Source of the DNA: Chondromyces crocatus
GTDB lineage: Bacteria; Myxococcota_A; Polyangia; Polyangiales; Polyangiaceae
Direction: 5' to 3'
NCBI RefSeq assembly: GCF_001189295.1
Contig: NZ_CP012159.1
Span: 9,904,501-9,968,500, forward strand
DNA: 64,000 nucleotides
Shown here: positions 48,055 to 56,746 of the stretch, one piece after another
How the letters are laid out: each line of letters starts with the position of its first letter
Position numbering within the stretch: position 1 is the first letter of the stretch
The notes under the pieces: generated by a model
What the model saw: only the letters and a program-made list of their open reading frames with translations
Databases searched by the model: none
What the model was told of the DNA's origin: nothing
Program-made: the position numbers and the translations under genes

Positions 48055-51000
48055 ATGGCGAACGAGCTGCGTTTCGACGGTAGGGTCGCAATCGTCACCG
48101 GCGCTGGAGGAGGGCTCGGGCGAGCACACGCCCTGCTCCTCGCGAGCCGCGGCGCCAAGGTCATCGTCAACGATCTGGGCGGGAGCATGCATGGGGGCGG
48201 CAAGAACTCCGCCGCCGCGGACAGCGTCGTCGAGGAGATCAAGGCGGCAGGTGGCGAGGCCGCAGCCAACTACGACTCGGTCGAGGAGGGTGGCCGTATC
48301 GTGCAGGCGGCGCTCGACCATTTCGGCCGCATCGACATCGTCATCAACAACGCCGGCATCCTGCGGGACGTCAGCTTCCACAAGATGACCGAGGAGGACT
48401 GGGACCTCATCTACCGCGTCCACGTCCTCGGCAGCTTCCGCGTGACCCACGCGGCCTGGCCTCACCTCAGGGACCAGGGGTACGGCCGGATCGTCATGAC
48501 GGCCTCCGCCGCCGGCATCTACGGCAACTTTGGCCAGGCAAACTACAGCATGGCGAAGCTCGGCCTCGTCGGCTTCGCCAATACGCTCGCGCTCGAAGGC
48601 AAGAAGCGCAACGTCCTCGTCAACACCATCGCCCCCCTGGCGGGTTCGCGGCTCACCGAGACGGTGCTCCCCAAGGAGATCATCGACAACCTCAAGCCCG
48701 ACTACGTGAGCCCGCTGTGCGCCTACCTCGTCCACGAGAGCTGCACCGACAATGGAGGGCTCTTCGAGGTCGGCGGCGGCTTCTTCGCCAAGCTGCGCTG
48801 GGAGCGCGCCGAGGGCGCCACGCTTCGCCTGGGCCGCCCCTTCACCGTGGAGCAGATCGCTGCGCGCTGGGGCGAGATCAGCGGGTTCGAGAAGGCGTCG
48901 CATCCCGCCAACATCGCGGAGTCGATGCAGCCGGTGATGACCAACCTGGAGGCGGGCCCCAGCAAGGGCGGCAACGATCTCATCGATGTCGATCTCGCCC
49001 TCGGCTACGAGTACCCCTCACTCCGATCGCGCTACGACGAACGAGATCTCTCGCTCTACGCGCTCGGCGTCGGTGCCGCCACCGATCCGCTCGACGACAA
49101 GGAGCTGCGCTTCGTCTACGAGATGCACAAGGATGGCTTCTTCGCGCTGCCCACCTTCGGGGTCATCCCCGCCATGGGCGCCCTGGTCGAGCAATACAAG
49201 CAGGGCACCAAGGCTCCTGGCCTCAACTACGGCTTCGAGCGGCTCCTCCACGGCGAGCAGTACACCGAGATCCGTCGCCCGCTCCCCCCGAACGCGAAGC
49301 TCACCCACCGCATCCGGATCAAGGACATCTGGGACAAGGGCAAGAACGCGGTGGTCGTCACCGAGGTGCGTAGCTCCGACGAGTCGGGCGAGGAGCTCTT
49401 GTACAACGAGTACACCTCCGTCATCCGCGGTGCCGGAGGCTGGGGCGGCGATCGTGGCCCGGGCGCCGAGGTCAACGCGCCGCCGGATCGCGCGCCCGAT
49501 GCCACCATCACCGAGAAGATCGGCCCCAACCAGGCCCTCCTCTACCGGCTGTCGGGTGACGTGAACCCGCTGCACGCCGACCCCACCTTCGCCACCAGCT
49601 TCGGGTTCCCGAAGCCCATCCTGCATGGCCTCTGCACGTTCGGCTATGCCGGCCGGCACGTGCTGCGCGCGTTCGACATCGATCCGCGCCTCTTCAAGAG
49701 CATCAAGGTCCGCTTCTCCGAAAGCGTGTTCCCCGGAGAGACGCTCGTCACCGAGATGTGGAAAGAGTCCGATACCCGCATCGTGTTCCGCTGCAGGGTG
49801 CAGGAGCGCGACAAGCCCGTGCTCTCTGCCGCGGCGATCGAGCTGCACACCGAGATCCCGAAGCCCAAGGCGAAGGCGGTCTCTGCAGCCGCGGCGACAC
49901 CTTCCACGGCGCAGGGAGGTGGAAGCGAGGACGTGTTCATCGCCATCCGCGACTACCTCGAGAAGAACCCCGATCACGTCGCCAAGATCGCCACCATCTT
50001 CCAGCTCAAGCTCGCCAACCCCGACAGCACCTGGACGCTCGACGTCAAGAACGGCAAGGGCGCCGTCCTTCAAGGCGCCACCGATCTCAAGCCCGACGTC
50101 ACCCTGGAGCTCAGCGACGCCGACTTCATCGGCATGGCCACCGGCAAGGTCGACCCGATGAAGCTCTACTCCGGTGGGCAGCTCAAGATCTCGGGCAACA
50201 TCATGGCCTCCCAGAAGCTCGGCTTCCTCAAGAAGATCGATCCCGAGCAGGCCAAGGCCGCCGTCGCTGCGTACCGCGCCAAGCAGGGAGGCGCTGCGAC
50301 CGGCTCGCCCGCAGCACCGACCGCGGTGCAGGGAGGCGGGAGCGAGGACGTGTTCATCGCCATCCGCGACTACCTCGAGAAGAATCCCGATCACGTCGCC
50401 AAGATCGCCACGGTCTTTCAGCTCAAGCTCGCCAACCCCGACAGCACCTGGACGCTCGACGTCAAGAACGGCAAGGGCGCCGTCCTTCAAGGCGCCACCG
50501 ATCTCAAGCCCGACGTCACCCTGGAACTCAGCGACGCCGACTTCATCGGCATGGCCACCGGCAAGGTCGACCCGATGAAGCTCTACTCCGGCGGACAGCT
50601 CAAGATCTCGGGCAACATCATGGCCTCCCAGAAGCTCGGCTTCCTCAAGAAGATCGATCCCGAGCAGGCCAAGGCCGCCGTCGCCGCGTACCGGAAGCAG
50701 CAAGGTCAGGGAGGCGGCGCGGCCCCCTCCGCAGCAGCGTCCGGAGGCCAGCAGAGAGCTTCGCAGCCTGCAGGTGCTGCGGTACAGGACGTCCTGGAGA
50801 AGCTTCCGGGAGCGCTCGGTGCGAAGGCCCAGGAAATCGGGGCGGTGGTACAGCTCCAGCTCACCGCGCCGGATCAGGCGTGGGTCCTCGACTACGCCGA
50901 GGGACGGTCGGAGCTACGGCCGGGAGAAGCGAAGGGCGCGGAGGCCACGGTGCGCATCGCCGGGGACGATCTGGTGGCGCTCACCCGAGGAGAAGCACGC

Positions 51001-51114
51001 CTGTCATCGCTGTTCCAGCATGGCAAGGTGAAGGTCGACGGTGATGTGCGCGTCGCGAAGAGGCTGGGCCTCCTCGAGGGGCTGCTCGCCGGGAGCGCAG
51101 GAAAGCAGAGCTGA
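48055..51114 (+). CDS. Multifunctional SDR-MaoC-SCP2x3 protein (peroxisomal MFE-2-like)
   Basis: A 1019-aa protein. ATG 48055 has GAGGG 6 bases before it; the ATG at 48049 is too close. SDR domain (about 1-290): TGAGGGLG cofactor motif, S151, Y164 and K168 (NYSMAK). MaoC/hydratase-2 domain (about 310-600) with [11 protein letters not shown] (501-511), holding the catalytic Asp and His. Then three SCP2 domains (about 620-740, 760-880, 905-1015), the first two nearly identical. The order SDR-hydratase 2-SCP2 is that of mammalian and fungal peroxisomal MFE-2 (HSD17B4), which hydrates and oxidises (3R)-acyl-CoAs. The next gene is an SCPx-type thiolase. A role in branched-chain or sterol side-chain beta-oxidation is likely. 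Confidence 0.92.
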   Translation: MANELRFDGRVAIVTGAGGGLGRAHALLLASRGAKVIVNDLGGSMHGGGKNSAAADSVVEEIKAAGGEAAANYDSVEEGGRIVQAALDHFGRIDIVINNAGILRDVSFHKMTEEDWDLIYRVHVLGSFRVTHAAWPHLRDQGYGRIVMTASAAGIYGNFGQANYSMAKLGLVGFANTLALEGKKRNVLVNTIAPLAGSRLTETVLPKEIIDNLKPDYVSPLCAYLVHESCTDNGGLFEVGGGFFAKLRWERAEGATLRLGRPFTVEQIAARWGEISGFEKASHPANIAESMQPVMTNLEAGPSKGGNDLIDVDLALGYEYPSLRSRYDERDLSLYALGVGAATDPLDDKELRFVYEMHKDGFFALPTFGVIPAMGALVEQYKQGTKAPGLNYGFERLLHGEQYTEIRRPLPPNAKLTHRIRIKDIWDKGKNAVVVTEVRSSDESGEELLYNEYTSVIRGAGGWGGDRGPGAEVNAPPDRAPDATITEKIGPNQALLYRLSGDVNPLHADPTFATSFGFPKPILHGLCTFGYAGRHVLRAFDIDPRLFKSIKVRFSESVFPGETLVTEMWKESDTRIVFRCRVQERDKPVLSAAAIELHTEIPKPKAKAVSAAAATPSTAQGGGSEDVFIAIRDYLEKNPDHVAKIATIFQLKLANPDSTWTLDVKNGKGAVLQGATDLKPDVTLELSDADFIGMATGKVDPMKLYSGGQLKISGNIMASQKLGFLKKIDPEQAKAAVAAYRAKQGGAATGSPAAPTAVQGGGSEDVFIAIRDYLEKNPDHVAKIATVFQLKLANPDSTWTLDVKNGKGAVLQGATDLKPDVTLELSDADFIGMATGKVDPMKLYSGGQLKISGNIMASQKLGFLKKIDPEQAKAAVAAYRKQQGQGGGAAPSAAASGGQQRASQPAGAAVQDVLEKLPGALGAKAQEIGAVVQLQLTAPDQAWVLDYAEGRSELRPGEAKGAEATVRIAGDDLVALTRGEARLSSLFQHGKVKVDGDVRVAKRLGLLEGLLAGSAGKQS
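49912..50696 (+). repeat. Near-identical tandem duplication of an SCP2 domain (417-bp period)
   Basis: Copies at about 49912-50279 and 50329-50696 are offset by 417 bases (139 codons). They differ at only about ten positions, mostly silent, with Ile to Val in KIATIF/KIATVF. In-frame duplication of a whole domain; the third SCP2 copy is distant. Confidence 0.9.
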
Positions 51115-51124
51115 GGAGGTTGCC

Positions 51125-52306
51125 ATGAGTCGACGAGTCAACGTGATCGGCGTGGGGATGGTGAAGTTCCAGAAGCCCGGCGCCAGCGACGATTACAACG
51201 TGATGGCCGCGAAGGCGGCCCGGACCGCGCTCGAAGACGCGGGCGTTCCTTACGAGGACGTCGAGGAGGCCTACGCGGGCTACGTCTACGGCGACAGCAC
51301 GTGTGGTCAGCGCGCGCTGTACGAGGTGGGCCTGAGCGGCATCCCCATCGTCAACGTGAACAACAACTGCGCGACCGGCTCCACCGCGCTCTACCTGGCG
51401 CGGCAGGCCATCGAGGGAGGGCTCGCCGAATGCGTGCTCGCCCTTGGTTTCGAGCAGATGGAGAAGGGCGCGCTCGCGTCGAAGTTCACCGATCGCACCA
51501 ACCCGATGGACAAGCACGTCGGCCTGATGAGCGACGTGCAGGGCTTCGGCGATGCGCCGCCCACCGCGCAGATGTTCGGTGGGGCTGGCCGTGAGTACCG
51601 CTGGAAGTACGGCACCAAGCGGGAGACCTTCGGCAAGATCGCCGAGAAGGCACGCAAGCATGCGTCGAAGAACCCTTACGCCCTGTTCAACCAGGTCCTC
51701 TCCCTCGACGAGATCATGGCCTCTCCCGAGGTCTTCGATCCGCTGACCCGCTACCAGTGCTGCCCGCCCACCTGCGGGGCAGCCGCCGCGGTGCTCTGCT
51801 CCGAAGACTACGCGCGCCGCAAGGGCATCCAGAACCCGGTCTGGATCGCCGCGCAGGCCATGACCACCGACGTGCCCTCGGTCTTCGGCGAACAGAGCAT
51901 GATCAAGATGATCGGCTACGACATGACCGCACTCGCCGCGAAGAAGGTCTACCAGAAGGCAGGCCTTGGTCCCGAGGACGTCAAGGTCGTCGAGCTGCAC
52001 GACTGCTTCACCGCCAACGAGCTGCTCACGTACGAGGCACTCGGGCTGTGCAAGGAGGGCGAGGCCGAGAAGTTCATCTGGGACGAGGACAACACCTACG
52101 GCGGCAAGTACGTCACGAACCCTTCGGGCGGCCTGCTCTCCAAGGGCCATCCCCTTGGCGCCACGGGCCTCGCCCAGTGCACCGAGCTCGTGTGGCAGCT
52201 CCGCGGTAAGGCCGATCAGCGACAGGTCGAGGGCGCGAAGGTCGCGCTCCAGCACAACCTCGGCCTCGGTGGCGCTTGCGTCGTCACCATGTACCGACGC
52301 GACTGA
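51125..52306 (+). CDS. SCPx-type thiolase / acetyl-CoA C-acyltransferase
   Basis: A 393-aa protein. ATG 51125 has a strong GAGGAGG ribosome site, 10 bases after the multifunctional gene. The active-site Cys is in [17 protein letters not shown]. The C-terminal region has [18 protein letters not shown] and [20 protein letters not shown], with the catalytic His and general base. This is the SCP2-thiolase (SCPx) group, which cleaves 3-oxoacyl-CoA with branched or sterol chains. It lacks its own SCP2 domain; the three SCP2 copies are in the upstream protein. The pair covers hydration, dehydrogenation and thiolysis. Confidence 0.92.
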   Translation: MSRRVNVIGVGMVKFQKPGASDDYNVMAAKAARTALEDAGVPYEDVEEAYAGYVYGDSTCGQRALYEVGLSGIPIVNVNNNCATGSTALYLARQAIEGGLAECVLALGFEQMEKGALASKFTDRTNPMDKHVGLMSDVQGFGDAPPTAQMFGGAGREYRWKYGTKRETFGKIAEKARKHASKNPYALFNQVLSLDEIMASPEVFDPLTRYQCCPPTCGAAAAVLCSEDYARRKGIQNPVWIAAQAMTTDVPSVFGEQSMIKMIGYDMTALAAKKVYQKAGLGPEDVKVVELHDCFTANELLTYEALGLCKEGEAEKFIWDEDNTYGGKYVTNPSGGLLSKGHPLGATGLAQCTELVWQLRGKADQRQVEGAKVALQHNLGLGGACVVTMYRRD

Positions 52307-52322
52307 GCTTCATACGTCCCGA

Positions 52323-52364
52323 GGGCCGGCCGCCCAGCACTTCGCACGCACGGCACGCCGGCCC
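52323..52364. terminator. Hairpin between convergent genes
   Basis: An 8-bp perfect inverted repeat GGGCCGGC/GCCGGCCC with a 26-nt loop, just after the thiolase stop and before the kinase stop. No T tract; a weak two-way terminator candidate. Confidence 0.35.
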
Positions 52365-52445
52365 CCGGGAACGCGATGTTCCTCGTCTGCGTCGGTGCAG
52401 GCGTTCCTTCACATCACCCACCGCAAATGAGTTCGCGACGAGCGC

Positions 52446-53495
52446 TCATCTACCAGCGAGCAGGTACGCCGCAATCCCTGCTGCGAGCATCACCCCCACA
52501 CCACCAGCAGCGACCACCATGCGCCATCCGCGCAGCACGCCCCCCGTGGCATCCTCTTCGAGCTCTCGAATCGTCGCGTCCAGTGCAGCGATCACCGCGC
52601 GCGCGTTCGGGCTTCGCTCCTCCGGATCCTTCTCCAGAAGCTTCCTCGCCAGCGTCTCCAGGGTCTGCGGCACACGCACGCCTTGCGCGCGCTCTTTGAT
52701 GGGGGGGACCGGCGCCTTCCGGTGCTTCGCGAACATCTCGCTCGGCGTCGCCGCATCGAACGGGTGAAGTCCAGAGAGCATCTCGTAGAGCACCACGCCC
52801 AGCGCGTAGAGATCGGAGCGTTTGTCGATGGAGCGCATCCCGAGGGCGGCCTCGGGTGCGAGGTAGGCCATCGTGCCCATCACCACCCCTGCCTGGGTCA
52901 GCTCGTGGTTCGCCTCGACACCGACGCGCAGCTCGTCCACCGGCACGCGGGCCAGGCCGAAATCGATGACCTTGACCACCTCGTCGCCGCCGTCAGGTCC
53001 TGCGCAGACCATCACGTTCAGCGGCTTCATGTCGCGGTGGATGATGCCCATGTCGTGCGCCGCGTTCAGCCCGACGGCGATCTGCCGCGCGATCTTCGCC
53101 GCGCGGAGCGGCTGCATCGGCCCGTGCTCGATGAGCGAGCGCAGCGTCACCCCACGCACGTACTCCATCACCATGCACCAGGTCCCGTCCTCGAGCTGGA
53201 TGACCTCGTGCACTGCCGCGACGTTCGGGTGATAGATGTGCCGCCCGGCGATCGCCTCTCGCTTGAAGCGATCGACCAGCTCGGGGAGCTGTTCGGTATC
53301 CGGGTGAAGGATCTTGAGCGCGACCTCCTCGCCGTTACCGATCACCCTGGCGCGGAGCACCGCCGCCAGCCCGCCCATGGCGACGAGATCCTCCACCTTG
53401 TAACGATCGAGGATGGAGCGACCGAGAAAGGCCATCGCGCGCGCCCGCGCCACGTCGCTCACTGCGCCGCCCGCGAGCTGCCCGTCCACCGTCAT
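52446..53495 (-). CDS. Ser/Thr protein kinase with C-terminal membrane anchor
   Basis: A 349-aa kinase, the shortest of the four here. Domain about 25-300: DLVAMGGLAAVLRA (loop lacks the usual last Gly), VALKILHPD lysine, IIHRDMKPLNVM, VIDFGLARV, GTMAYLAPEAALG. A membrane helix near the end (MVVAAGGVGVMLAAGIAAYLL) leaves almost no extracytoplasmic part. First Met choice is uncertain; ATG at the 22nd codon is possible. It lies downstream of the vWA lipoprotein gene in the same direction, 110 bases on. Convergent with the thiolase. Confidence 0.9.
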   Translation of the reverse strand: MTVDGQLAGGAVSDVARARAMAFLGRSILDRYKVEDLVAMGGLAAVLRARVIGNGEEVALKILHPDTEQLPELVDRFKREAIAGRHIYHPNVAAVHEVIQLEDGTWCMVMEYVRGVTLRSLIEHGPMQPLRAAKIARQIAVGLNAAHDMGIIHRDMKPLNVMVCAGPDGGDEVVKVIDFGLARVPVDELRVGVEANHELTQAGVVMGTMAYLAPEAALGMRSIDKRSDLYALGVVLYEMLSGLHPFDAATPSEMFAKHRKAPVPPIKERAQGVRVPQTLETLARKLLEKDPEERSPNARAVIAALDATIRELEEDATGGVLRGWRMVVAAGGVGVMLAAGIAAYLLAGR

Positions 53496-53605
53496 CCTGG
53501 CCCGCCTCCGCCTCCAGCCATCGCGTTCAGGCGCCGGAGTCTCGCCTGGAAGGCCTCGGAGATCCAGGGCTTATCGGCGGAGAGCCCCGCCCCGAGCGAG
53601 CCGGG

Positions 53606-55381
53606 CTACTTCGCGACGAGCGCCCCACCCCGACCTTCCGAGAGCGACCCGGCGCGCCGCACCAGGTTGATGAACTCCTGCTGCTCTTGCGCCTGGCCAG
53701 CGGCCGACACCGCGATGCGCTCCACCTCCGCGAGCTTCCAGCTTCGCGCATGCGGGCTCTGCCTCAGGATCTCGGCGAACCCCGCGACCGCCGCACCGAA
53801 CCGGAAGTTGGCCGGGGCAGCCTCGAAGCTCGATGCCATGGCGCTCGGATCCATCCGCACCAGCGTCTCGTCCGCTTTATCGGATCCCAGAGGCGTCTTG
53901 TGGCGCAGCCGAACGACGACCGGCGCCTTTGCCGCCACCTTCCCGCTCCGCAGCTCCAGCTCGTAGAACGCCGTGACGCTGTGCCCCGACCCGATCTCCC
54001 CAGCGTCCACCTTGTCGTTCCGGAAATCCTTGTCGGCCACGTCGCGATTCTCGTAGCCGATCAGCCGGTAGGTCTTCACCAGGTCGGGATCGATCTCCAC
54101 CTGGATCTTCACGTCGCGCGCGATCACCTCCAGCGTCCCGTCGATCTGCTCCGAGAACACCCGCCGCGCCTGCGTCTCGCTGTCGATGTAGTAGTAGTTC
54201 CCGTTCCCCTCGTTCGCGAGCCGCTCCATCATCGTGTCCTGGTAGTTCCCCATCCCGAAGCCGATGGTCGACAGGGTGATGCCCTTGTCCCTGGCATGCT
54301 TGATGGTCTTCAGGATCTCCTGGTGTGACGTCGCCCCGACGTTCGCGTCCCCGTCCGACAGCACCATCACCCGGTTCACGTGACCTGGCACCAGGGTGCG
54401 CTGCGCGAGGTTGTAAGCGAGATCGATCCCGCTCGACATCGCCGTCGAACCACTCGCCGAGAGGTCGTCGATCGCCGCGAGGATCTTGCTCCGCTGCTCG
54501 ATGCCCGTCGGCGCGAGCACCTCGCGGACGCTCCCCGCATAGGTGCAGAGCGCGACCGTGTCTCCCTTTCGCAGCGAGTCGGTGAGCAAGCGGAGGGACT
54601 TCTTCGCCAGCCCCATCTTGTCCGCCGACTCCATCGAGCCGCTGGTGTCGACGAGGTACACCAGGTGGACTGGCTTCCTCTCCGAGGACGAGATCCGCTT
54701 GCCCTGCACGGCGACTCGGAGCAGGTGGTGACCCTGGGTGTAGGGCGAGGGCGCGGCCGTGAGGTGGACGGCGAACGGCCCACTCTTCGGCGTCACGTAG
54801 CCGTACTGAAAGTAATTGAGGAACTCCTCTGCCCGCACCGCCTGAAAGGGAGGCAGCGTGCCTTCCATGATCTTGCGGCGCGAGATCGCATACGAAGCCG
54901 TGTCGACGTCGACCGCGAAGGTGGAGAAGCGATCCTTCAACGGGTCGGTGAACGGGTTCACGCCATAGTCCGTGTAGCCCTCGCGGCCCGGCGTCTCCGG
55001 AGGCGGCGCGGCGACGACACCAGGCTCCTGCACGGGCGCAGCAGCCAGTTTGGCCTCGGCTGCGCTCTTCTCCTGCGGTCCCTCCAGCCGGCGGGCATCC
55101 TCCTTGGCGACCTTCGAGGGAGCCTGCGCAGGAGGAGGCGGCGGCGGAGCAGGGGGCGCAGGCGCCGCTGCGACGCTGACCGAGCTCTCGTCCGCCATGG
55201 CCACCTGCTCTGGTGCAGCCAGCATGTCCGACGCCGAGACGGCTGCACCTGCCGTCGTGCGCCGGCCGCTCTCTGGCGAGGACGGGCTCGCGGAGAACGA
55301 CTTCTCGGGCGCAGCGCCACAGCCGGCGAGCAGTGCAGGGATCATGGTCGAGACGACGAGCTTCACGGTGCGTGCGCGCAT
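53606..55381 (-). CDS. vWA-domain lipoprotein (YfbK-like)
   Basis: A 591-aa protein. ATG 55381 has AGGAGGAA about 7 bases upstream; the longer frame is not credible. Signal ends in LLAGC. A Pro/Ala-rich spacer (about 60-130) follows, then a vWF-type preceding domain (about 130-230; FAVDVDTASYAISRRK), the vWA domain (about 235-420) with MIDAS DTSGSM (D245) and a Thr in STAMSSG, and a C-terminal DUF3520-like part (VRLRHKTPLG). The set is that of E. coli YfbK-like and many Bacteroidota/Myxococcota proteins. Metal-dependent protein binding in the periplasm or at the surface. Confidence 0.9.
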   Translation of the reverse strand: MRARTVKLVVSTMIPALLAGCGAAPEKSFSASPSSPESGRRTTAGAAVSASDMLAAPEQVAMADESSVSVAAAPAPPAPPPPPPAQAPSKVAKEDARRLEGPQEKSAAEAKLAAAPVQEPGVVAAPPPETPGREGYTDYGVNPFTDPLKDRFSTFAVDVDTASYAISRRKIMEGTLPPFQAVRAEEFLNYFQYGYVTPKSGPFAVHLTAAPSPYTQGHHLLRVAVQGKRISSSERKPVHLVYLVDTSGSMESADKMGLAKKSLRLLTDSLRKGDTVALCTYAGSVREVLAPTGIEQRSKILAAIDDLSASGSTAMSSGIDLAYNLAQRTLVPGHVNRVMVLSDGDANVGATSHQEILKTIKHARDKGITLSTIGFGMGNYQDTMMERLANEGNGNYYYIDSETQARRVFSEQIDGTLEVIARDVKIQVEIDPDLVKTYRLIGYENRDVADKDFRNDKVDAGEIGSGHSVTAFYELELRSGKVAAKAPVVVRLRHKTPLGSDKADETLVRMDPSAMASSFEAAPANFRFGAAVAGFAEILRQSPHARSWKLAEVERIAVSAAGQAQEQQEFINLVRRAGSLSEGRGGALVAK

Positions 55382-55581
55382 GGGATTCCTCCTGGGTGCG
55401 CGCAGAGAACGATGCCTTCGAGGAGACCTTACAGCTCCGCGCCGGAAACCTCTCAGCCCGGCCGTGACAGCCGATTCCAGCCGCCGAGAAGCCGCCGCGC
55501 CCTCGCCCGGAGAGCGTTTGGCTCGGAGGGCCCGAGAGGGCGCGTTGACAGACCAAGCGTCATCGTGAACCGTGGCCTTCC

Positions 55582-56733
55582 ATGGGTGCTCTCTGGGATG
55601 CTCGCTTCGACTGGCTCGGGTGGGGTGGCACGCTGCTGGTAGGGGCGTTCCTCGCTGGAGCGTGCTCCGGGGATGAGGCGGCGCGAGGCCCCTCCAGCCA
55701 TGGCGATGGAGGCCATGGGGGCGACGCGGGGAGCGGTGATGCTGGCGGCGGAGCCACAGGAGGCGGCGACGCAACAGGTGGCGCAGGCCCTGGGGGTGGT
55801 GGTCCTCAGGAACCGCTGTGTGGTTCGTCGGATGTGCAGCCGCCGACGCCACCGAGCTGCACCAGCGGCGCCCCGGGCACAGGGGCTCACTGTGGTCCCG
55901 AGGGGACGAGCTGCTGCGCGAGCCACCTCGTCCCTTGCGGCACCTACCGCCCCGGGTATGACGGCGTCACCTTCGACTACCCGTCACCTCCCGCCACGGT
56001 CGGCGACTTCCAGCTCGACGTGTACGAGATCACCGTCGGCCGCTTCCGTGCCTTCGTCGACGCTGGCCAGGGCACGCAGGAGGCCCCCCCGGCCATCACC
56101 GCAGGGAGGCACCCGCGCATCTCCAACAGTGGCTGGAGGACAGAGTGGAACATCGCCCTGCCGACCAGTACCTCCGTGTTGCGCACCCGCATCCGCTGCC
56201 ACGATGTGCACACCACATGGACCGACGCCCCGGGTCCGAATGAAGCCCTGCCGATGAACTGCATCAGCTGGTTCGAGGCGTTCGCATTCTGCGCCTGGGA
56301 TGGTGGTCGCCTGCCCACCGAGACGGAGTGGAACCACGCTGCGGCAGGGGGAGACCAGCAGCGAGAGTACCCTTGGGGTTCGGGCATCGACGACACCCGC
56401 GCCGTTTATGGCTGCCTCCAGGGCAACTGCTCCGCCGACTTCATTTCTGCCGTCGGCTCCCGCTCCCCCGGTGGAAACGGGCGCTGGGGCCACACCGATC
56501 TCGCCGGAAGCATGACCGAGTGGACGCTCGACTGGTTCGTCGCGAACTTCACGCCCGGTTGCGTCGACTGCGCCAGCGTCGACCTCGGAACGGAGCGCGT
56601 GCTTCGTGGCGGCGGCTTCATCAGCCCGGCCACCCCTCTCCTCGCTGCCTACCGGAACAAGGCGCCCCCCATCGTGGGTGATGTCGCGGGTCGTTATCGT
56701 CACGTGGGCGCTCGATGCGCCCGCGACCTCTGA
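55582..56733 (+). CDS. FGE-sulfatase-fold lipoprotein lacking the catalytic cysteines
   Basis: A 383-aa lipoprotein (lipobox AGAC) with a Gly-rich spacer (about 30-80). The C-terminal domain (about 95-380) has the SUMF1/FGE fold: FQLDVYEITVGRFRAFVD, PMNCISWFEAFAFCAWDG, GRLPTETEWNHAAAGG, YPWGSG, GRWGHTDLAGSMTEWTLDW, VLRGGGF, YRHVGARCA. In active FGE the CxxxxC pair precedes the last region; here that place reads AAYRNKAPP, so both cysteines are absent. It is probably a binding protein or pseudoenzyme, not a sulfatase activator. It is divergent from the vWA lipoprotein and convergent with a kinase. Confidence 0.88.
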   Translation: MGALWDARFDWLGWGGTLLVGAFLAGACSGDEAARGPSSHGDGGHGGDAGSGDAGGGATGGGDATGGAGPGGGGPQEPLCGSSDVQPPTPPSCTSGAPGTGAHCGPEGTSCCASHLVPCGTYRPGYDGVTFDYPSPPATVGDFQLDVYEITVGRFRAFVDAGQGTQEAPPAITAGRHPRISNSGWRTEWNIALPTSTSVLRTRIRCHDVHTTWTDAPGPNEALPMNCISWFEAFAFCAWDGGRLPTETEWNHAAAGGDQQREYPWGSGIDDTRAVYGCLQGNCSADFISAVGSRSPGGNGRWGHTDLAGSMTEWTLDWFVANFTPGCVDCASVDLGTERVLRGGGFISPATPLLAAYRNKAPPIVGDVAGRYRHVGARCARDL

Positions 56734-56746
56734 CGACCGCGAGCGA

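Noticed and set aside
49018..50703. 561-aa minus frame opposite the MFE-2-like gene
   Set aside because: It shows the same internal duplication only because the DNA is duplicated; no family motif.
55621..55636. Sigma-54-like TGGCACG...TGG match
   Set aside because: It lies inside the FGE-fold coding sequence and lacks the TTGCA half.
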